A DNA stretch of 19,664 bases from Coemansia sp. RSA 922 (lineage: Eukaryota; Kickxellomycota; Kickxellomycetes; Kickxellales; Kickxellaceae): contig JANBQS010000373.1 of the NCBI GenBank assembly GCA_027577415.1, forward strand, positions 1 to 19,664. The letters run 5' to 3'. The notes beneath the pieces were generated by a model. The model was given only the letters and a program-made list of their open reading frames with translations. It searched no databases and was not told where the DNA came from. The translations under genes were made by a program, and so were the position numbers. Position 1 is the first letter of the stretch. Each line of letters begins with the position of its first letter. Positions 14,406-19,664 of this stretch are shown one piece after another.

Positions 14406-15831
14406 CTATTGCGCCACAAAACGGTAGCGTGGAAGCTGTGCGCGGCGTTCTTCCTAAACATAGTTGACAATTGAAAATATAGTGATACAAGTTAGGCCGA
14501 CAGCACCAACAAAAAAAAACACAAACACGCACACACAATGACATCAAATGTAAAAGACAACTTACCATTGAAAGATGAACATCGCCGTAGACAAGCCGCG
14601 ATGTTTTGGCCTTGGCCGGCTTGGGCTTTGCTTCGCTGGCTGTTACAGCTGCTGCACTAGCAGAACCGGGCTCTATAAGGGTAGACACGGGCGCATGCAT
14701 ACTACCTGGAGGTGGTGCACAAGCAGACACAGGGGTAGTCAACATCGATTGAGCGTCAAACGACACAGTAGGCTTACCAGTCATGCTGTTTGGTGACAGT
14801 CCTGGCTGCGACTTTGGCGACAACTGCGATTGCGGCAATGTAGTGACTGGCGGCGAGACTGTGGTAGTCGGCGATGCCGCAAGTGCGTGTACTGGGAGAC
14901 GCAGCGGAAGGCCAAATGAAGGCACTGGTGGGCGCAGTGGCGGCACCGGCGGACGTGGCATTGGCATTGGGCCTGCTGGCGCGCCAAGAGCTGGGCCAGG
15001 CATCATCGGGCGAGGGAGAGGAGGCAGCGGCGGCCGTGGCAGCATGGGCGGGAGCCTGCTGGGCGGCGCTTCAAATGGCCTAGTTGGAAGTCCACCCGTG
15101 GCTGGCGGAGGAATAGGAGGCCGTGGCGGCATTGGTGGGCCTAGCGTCGAGGGTGAGTGATAAGGCGGCCCACCCGAGCCCAAATGACCAGGATATGGCG
15201 GAGGAGCATAGTGGTGGTGCGGCGGCATCGGTGGTGGCGGGCGCGGAGGCGCTGGTGGCATAGGCGGCCGTCCATAGTGATTTGGAAACGGCGGTGGAGG
15301 CATGTACCCGCCATTGCCACCAGATTGCATGTGCATAGGAGGCGGAGGCATGGCGTACTCAGGACCATGGTGAAACTGCTGCTGCTGCTGCATCGTGAGG
15401 CGGTGCTGCTCTAGCTGCATTCGTAATTGCTCTGCACTTACTTGTGCTGCCGACCCAGGACCACCATAGAACCCAGCGCTGTTGTCTTCAGGATAGCGAG
15501 GCCGCTTAACTACAGGTTCACCCAGTTTTTCGCGCATCCGATTCTCGTACTCGAGAGCGTCTTCTTCGGGAATACCGCTGCTACCAAATATCTCGATCTC
15601 CGCCTTGTCGCGTCCAAGCATGGCATTGGGTACGCGCGTAATGTTTTCCTTGTGCACTTGCGCAACATGAATAAACATTCCGCCTGCCGAATTAAGCCGT
15701 CTCGAGCAAATGTGGCACTTGAAGTGCTTGGCCCTTTGATGCTGTATCAGCACCTTTTCGTCCTCGAATTCGCGCTCACAGTACCAGCACCAGGGCTTCA
15801 CTTCCATCCTCTTGCTCTTTTTGCGACCCAT
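14406..15831 (-). CDS. BuGZ/ZNF207-like C2H2 zinc-finger protein, 437 aa, two exons
   Basis: Exon 1 is 15831-14566 and exon 2 is 14453-14406. The first 60 residues match ZNF207/BuGZ very closely: MGRKKSKR, then KPWCWYC (Cys15, Cys18), [14 protein letters not shown] (His31, His36, Cys39, Cys42) and FIHVAQVH (His55, His60), followed by VPNAMLGR and [13 protein letters not shown] long Pro-, Met- and Gly-rich low-complexity segment follows (about 130-320). After splicing the C terminus reads [18 protein letters not shown], matching a conserved segment of animal ZNF207 near its Bub3-binding region. In animals the family loads Bub3 at kinetochores and aids spindle assembly and splicing; a similar nuclear role is inferred here. 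Read without splicing, exon 1 runs on into 74 unrelated residues. The gene is divergent from the aldehyde dehydrogenase gene. Confidence 0.92.
14454..14565 (-). other. Intron of the BuGZ-like gene, 112 bp
   Basis: Donor GTAAGT follows the ATG codon of SM; acceptor TTTAG ends at 14454; a CTAAC branch point lies about 40 bases before the acceptor (near 14491-14495). The join is in phase and restores a conserved motif ([12 protein letters not shown]). It also contains a polypyrimidine run. Confidence 0.88.
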
Positions 15832-16096
15832 GTTGATAAATGATAATAGGCAAGTATAAATTTAAAGGAAAAGCATACAAGACGAAAGAGCGAAAGCATG
15901 CATACAGCAGATTTTCTCTACTGTGATTGAGCCGATAGCTCAAAGCTAACTCGAGCTGCATCGTATCTGTCACTAATGGCTCGATTGGTTTGTTTGTTGA
16001 CGTGGAACCGCTATCAGCCTGTTTGACGTCGTTCTCATCTTAACTTTACCCTTTTTGCAAATTGTTGAATTATTAGTCTACTCACGTCTTACAACC
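15832..16096. promoter_or_regulatory. Bidirectional promoter between BuGZ-like and aldehyde dehydrogenase genes
   Basis: The 265 bases between the two ATGs contain a CCAAT box (ATTGG near 15984-15988) and TTGACGTCG (near 16023-16031), which contains the ATF/CREB-type core TGACGT. No clear TATA box is seen in either direction, in contrast to the GPI-type genes. This fits a housekeeping promoter. Confidence 0.45.
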
Positions 16097-17890
16097 ATGT
16101 GCTGCGTCAGCGATCTTCTTCAGTGCGAGGCCCTCCTACCCGTGGTGGTCGCTGTTGCCGTAGGCGGTGCCGCCATGTACTTTGTGCTTTTCCACAAGAC
16201 CAGTCTACCTGCGATTCCCTTTGAGCTCAAGCCGCCCTCAGAGAGCCTACCAGGTTGGAAGTCGGGAAAGCTATTGGATCAGCCCAGCATTTTCGTTGAG
16301 GGCCGTCCTGACCTTATCCAGTGCTTCGATCCCGCCACTGGCCGCTCCCTAGGCCAAGTGCCCGCGACGACCGTCGACCAGCTCAACGACAAGCTCAAGC
16401 GGGCGCGTAACGCGCAAAAGACATGGGCTCTGACGACGTTTGAGCAGCGGCGCCAAGTCCTGCGCACGCTCAACGAGTTTGTGTTGGGACACCAGCGCGA
16501 GATTTGCCAGGTGGCTTGCCGTGACTCGGGCAAGACCCTGATTGACGCGACGCTAGGCGAAGTTCTGACTACCAACGCCAAGCTGCAATGGACGATCAAG
16601 AATGGCGAGGACGCACTAAAGGACGATAGCCGCGATCCAGGCTTTATGATGATGTACAAGCGGGCCAAAGTCATTTACCAGCCACGCGGAGTCGTTGCTG
16701 CCCTGGTTTCGTGGAACTATCCTTTCCACAACACAGTTGGACCTGTCATTTCGGCGCTGTTTTCAGGCAATGCCATTGTTGTCAAGGCTAGCGAGCACGT
16801 TGCTTGGAGTATGACTTACTGGGAGCAGATGGTCAAACGTGCGCTCAACATATGTGGCCATGACCCCGAGCTCGTGCAGTTTGTCACTGGATTTGCTGAT
16901 ATCGGAAACGCATTGACCTCATCGCCGCTCGTCGACCACATTACCTTTATTGGCTCGCCCGAAGTGGGAAAGATGGTGATGAAGTCAGCCAGTGTCAACT
17001 TGACGCCTGTTACACTGGAGCTGGGTGGCAAGGACTGCGCCATTGTGTTTGCCGATGCGGACATGTCTCAGTGCATCCCAGTGCTGATGCGCGGCGTGAT
17101 CCAGAATGCCTCGCAAAATTGCATTGGTATCGAGCGCATACTAGTTCAGGAAGGTGCGTATGACAAGTTTGTAGCCGAAATGGAGCGCCGCATCAAGACA
17201 GTCAGGCTTGGCGCTGTTCTCGACGACGGTGATGCTGGCGTTGACTGTGGTGCAATGGTATTGTCCAACTGCTTTGGCCGTCTCGAGTCCCTGATTGCCG
17301 ACGCCGTAGCCAAGGGCGCATGCTGTCTAGTAGGCGGACACCCCTACGTCCATCCTCGCCACCCTCGTGGCCAGTACTTTGAGCCCACGCTTCTAGTCGA
17401 TGTGACCCCCGAGATGGACATTACGCGCAACGAGACCTTTGGCCCAATCATGGTCATTATGAAGTTCAAGGATGAGCAGGACGCTTTGGACCGCGTCCAT
17501 TCGTCGCCATATGGCCTGGGATCGAGTGTGTTTTCGGGTGATCGGGCACGCGGCCGTCGTGTGGCTCTCAAGCTGCGCACTGGCATGGCTAATGTCAATG
17601 ACTTTGGCGTGAATTATATTTGCCAAGCATTGCCATTTGGTGGTGTCGGTATTAGTGGCTTTGGCCGCTTTGCTGGACCAGAGGGCCTGCGTGCCTTGTG
17701 TGTCGAAAAGGCATTTACTGAGGACAGGTTCCCCTTTGTCAAAACGCCTATCCCGCCTATTGTTGACTATCCTATTCAAGACACTGAAAAGGGATACCAG
17801 TTCACTCAGCAAATTGTTGCCTTTGCCTACAGTGACTCGTGGTGGGCCTCGATCAAGGCTGGACTTCGTCTGGGCAAGCTCTCCATGTGA
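16097..17890 (+). CDS. Membrane-anchored aldehyde dehydrogenase, MSC7/ALDH22-like, 597 aa
   Basis: This is an NAD(P)-dependent aldehyde dehydrogenase with an extra N-terminal membrane helix (about 13-32, LLPVVVAVAVGGAAMYFVLF). The catalytic domain follows with Asn207 (SWNYPF), Lys230 (VVKASE), Glu308 (LELGGK) and the nucleophile Cys342 (SQNCIG), all intact. The anchor and length match yeast Msc7 (644 aa) and plant ALDH22A1 (596 aa), a group set apart from soluble aldehyde dehydrogenases; their physiological aldehyde is poorly known. The catalytic part would face the cytosol or a lumen depending on topology, which I cannot decide. The frame is open upstream only to a TTG, so the ATG at 16097 (ACAACCATGT) is used. 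Near the C terminus, about 60 residues (after 530) hold a second weakly hydrophobic region. Confidence 0.92.
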   Translation: MCCVSDLLQCEALLPVVVAVAVGGAAMYFVLFHKTSLPAIPFELKPPSESLPGWKSGKLLDQPSIFVEGRPDLIQCFDPATGRSLGQVPATTVDQLNDKLKRARNAQKTWALTTFEQRRQVLRTLNEFVLGHQREICQVACRDSGKTLIDATLGEVLTTNAKLQWTIKNGEDALKDDSRDPGFMMMYKRAKVIYQPRGVVAALVSWNYPFHNTVGPVISALFSGNAIVVKASEHVAWSMTYWEQMVKRALNICGHDPELVQFVTGFADIGNALTSSPLVDHITFIGSPEVGKMVMKSASVNLTPVTLELGGKDCAIVFADADMSQCIPVLMRGVIQNASQNCIGIERILVQEGAYDKFVAEMERRIKTVRLGAVLDDGDAGVDCGAMVLSNCFGRLESLIADAVAKGACCLVGGHPYVHPRHPRGQYFEPTLLVDVTPEMDITRNETFGPIMVIMKFKDEQDALDRVHSSPYGLGSSVFSGDRARGRRVALKLRTGMANVNDFGVNYICQALPFGGVGISGFGRFAGPEGLRALCVEKAFTEDRFPFVKTPIPPIVDYPIQDTEKGYQFTQQIVAFAYSDSWWASIKAGLRLGKLSM

Positions 17891-18363
17891 AAAGTGCATT
17901 TGTATCTTCTTTTACTATCAAATGGATGCGAATTATAATACCCTATAATATATGCTAACTTTGTGCATATAAAACGCTCGTTAATGATATTATTTGCTTT
18001 GGAAGGGGGTAGGTTGAGACATGTTAAAACTTTTAGCATTGTAGATAAGGTCATTCGACATTACAAAGGGCGCCTTTCTGGTGTTAGTAGAAAAATTCTC
18101 GCTCTTGTTTTTCGTTGAGTTTAAAAAATATATTTTTTAGATACTAAAGTGTCATTAGTATTCCTACAGTATTTATTAAGACTACTAATTGTGCACTTTT
18201 TTTAATCTTGTATCAAATAACACATCTTCAATGTGCTTTACACACAGCAGAACAGTGGACATAGAGCTGCACAGCCACTCTAAATATGTTGTACTAAAAT
18301 AGTATTTCATGGCTGCAAAATCGTTCATTAATATTTTAGCTGACAACAAATGTATAAATAAAA
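17891..18363. other. AT-rich spacer between aldehyde dehydrogenase and the mobile-element remnant
   Basis: About 470 bases, strongly AT-rich with TTTAAAAAATATATTTTTTAG near 18120-18140. It holds the terminator region of the aldehyde dehydrogenase gene. A minus-strand frame of about 47 codons from an ATG near 18328 to 18185 looks mildly protein-like and lies directly downstream of the element remnant, so it could be more of the element. No repeats or terminal signature were seen. Confidence 0.4.
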
Positions 18364-19045
18364 TCAATCAATATCCTTTCTCTTCTTGGACGTGGCAGAT
18401 GTCTCAGGAGAACCTGGGGCATTACAGGGTGTGCGTATCCTGCGAGTTTCAGCAGCGTGGATAGTCTTGGGGATCTTTGGAAGAAGAGCCAACTTGGCAC
18501 GCATTGCTGGAGCATTGTGTCATTCTGTAAAGGGTATGTAAATGTCAGGGTGGCTGGGATGTCCATATGCCAAATGATGAGAAGCCGGAACAGCATCAAA
18601 TCTGCTCATCATTGACATGAGCTCGTCATGATTAGCTGCACCCTGATAGATCATGTCCAATTGCTGAACCAAATCGTCACGAGCATCTGAGTTGCATTCT
18701 TGTGCTGGCTTATACTCAATCACCCTCATAGCCACAGTAAGCTGCGGCAAGTCGGCTACAGTGAATGGTCTGTCTGGGAGCATCATCCCATTTTCGATAG
18801 CCGCTGTAAGCACATACCAGTCTTGCATTTTTGGCAACCACAGAGACGTCCCAAAAAACGGCATAGACAAGGCTTGGGCATTTTTGGCACGCTGAACTAT
18901 CCATACTTCAAAGCCTTTTTGCATGAGGTTAGAGAAAAGTGCTTTGAATCTTGCTGCCCACACTGGTGCCCAGGCTGTTTCTTGTACACGACCATGCCGC
19001 CTAGGCTCCGACAGTAGAAAGGGTTCAAAAAAGAATAAACCCAGT
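18364..19045 (-). pseudogene. Unidentified coding segment of the element, with in-frame stop and C-terminal KKRKD
   Basis: I do not recognise this sequence. It reads GLFFFEPFLLSEPRRHGRV, a Trp-rich region (WAPVWAARF), EVWIVQRAKNA, WYVLTAAIENGMMLPD, then ARDDLVQQLDMIYQGAANH and DAVPASHHLAYG. A TGA at 18520-18522 stops it, but the same frame carries on in protein-like form for 51 codons (AMRAKLALLPKIPK through TSKKRKDID) to a TGA at 18364-18366. The stop is therefore probably a nonsense mutation, unless the true gene ends there. The basic KKRKD end looks like a nuclear-localisation signal. At its N-terminal side the frame joins, near 19045, a fragment of reverse transcriptase, but the sequence after the join does not follow the reverse transcriptase order. 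It is either a neighbouring domain or an unrelated gene captured by the element. Confidence 0.4.
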
Positions 19046-19664
19046 GTCTTGATGTCCATGCTCTTGAACGGACGAGGTAAACGAATATAAGAACATGCGA
19101 GAATGCCTGCATGCCAGCAGTGCAGCATCAGCTTAGCCCAGGTTGGTGCTGCCAGGGCTGCTTGGCCATCATGGTTGGGATACCATTAGTATTGCCTGAG
19201 GCAATGCAGCTAGCAAGAAACTCTTTTGTGACAAGATCCAGGAACTTCAACAAATAGTTGGCCAGTCTGCACAAAATGATACATGCTGACTTGCTAAACT
19301 GGAAAAGTACCAAAGACATGCCATTAGAACCAGGACTTGTGTGGTGGACAATACGATTGCATGCAGCGCAGATTTCATCTAGAGTGATGGGCTTGACAGC
19401 TTAGTCAACAAGGTCAGAAGCAGGCAACTGATATGATGATATGAGATATTTTTGGTGCAATACCAATAGCTCATCCAGCACAGACATGTTAAACTTGGGG
19501 GTATGCTTAAGTCAGAACTGGGAAAATCGTCAATAACTGGTCCAGAATCACCATTGCTGCACAGGCCAATGCACACAAGATACTCTGCTTGGATCACATG
19601 GATTTTGACAAGAATCACTTCATACTCAGCAAAGGGCTTTGGCTTCAGGTCAGACAACTTTTCA
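19046..19664 (-). mobile_element. Decayed non-LTR retrotransposon, N-terminal reverse transcriptase fragment (partial, off the window)
   Basis: Read on the minus strand in broken frames, the segment shows a linker and then ITLDEICAACNRIVHH followed by TSPGSNGM. The latter corresponds to the SPGxDG motif at the start of LINE-type reverse transcriptases. LCRLANYLLKF and WAKLMLHCWHAGILACSYIR, then PRPFKSMDIK, follow in the order expected of the next part (IPKPxxxxD). The catalytic YxDD region is not present. The frame is broken by a shift near 19497-19501 (G5 run), a TAA at 19401-19403 and another shift near 19150-19165. This shows an old, inactive copy. The element continues beyond the right edge of the window, so its 5' part (endonuclease or gag) cannot be judged. 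The identification as non-LTR rests on these motifs only. Confidence 0.45.

Noticed and set aside
14783..15160. 125-codon Gly-rich plus-strand frame
   Set aside because: It is antisense to the Pro-rich segment of the BuGZ-like gene; Pro codons reverse to Gly codons.

Overview
The window looks like nuclear DNA of an early-diverging fungus. The genes are compact, almost intron-free and closely spaced. They include a fungal-type TrpG-TrpC fusion, a ZNF207/BuGZ-like zinc finger, an MSC7/ALDH22-like aldehyde dehydrogenase, a fungal PhoD-like phosphatase and a long F-box-like protein of a kind I associate with Kickxellomycotina (Coemansia and relatives). That placement is an inference and needs a search to confirm. 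Only one coding intron is clear, in the zinc-finger gene. Most genes have a TATA box and a pyrimidine-rich leader.

Layout from left to right. Bases 3-86 hold the 3' end of a gene whose product ends in a GPI-anchor-like hydrophobic tail. Bases 318-2053 hold three small, cysteine-containing, diverged ORFs in tandem on the minus strand, unlike anything I recognise; the middle one has no ATG. Bases 2766-8644 hold housekeeping genes: the F-box-like protein, endonuclease G (minus), aminoacylase-1 (plus, divergent from endonuclease G) and the bifunctional TRP3-like tryptophan gene. A PhoD-like phosphatase (minus) converges on TRP3.

Bases 11717-14144 hold three consecutive plus-strand genes for small, serine/aspartate-rich, secreted proteins with GPI-type tails. 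They share the C-terminal pattern N-G-A-x-x-x-x-G-S-[LI]-A-A-V-A. Each has its own TATA box, and the second and third have a CT-rich leader, suggesting strong expression. They are the most distinctive locus of the window: a tandem family of acidic cell-surface proteins with variable repeat middles.

Bases 14406-15831 hold the BuGZ-like gene (minus), divergent from the membrane-anchored aldehyde dehydrogenase at 16097-17890. The right end, 18364-19664, is a decayed minus-strand mobile element. A broken non-LTR reverse transcriptase fragment runs into an unidentified coding segment with an in-frame stop.

The housekeeping genes do not form one pathway. The two family clusters look like lineage-specific tandem duplications. 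No tRNA, rRNA or CRISPR was seen. All start codons below were chosen as real ATGs.
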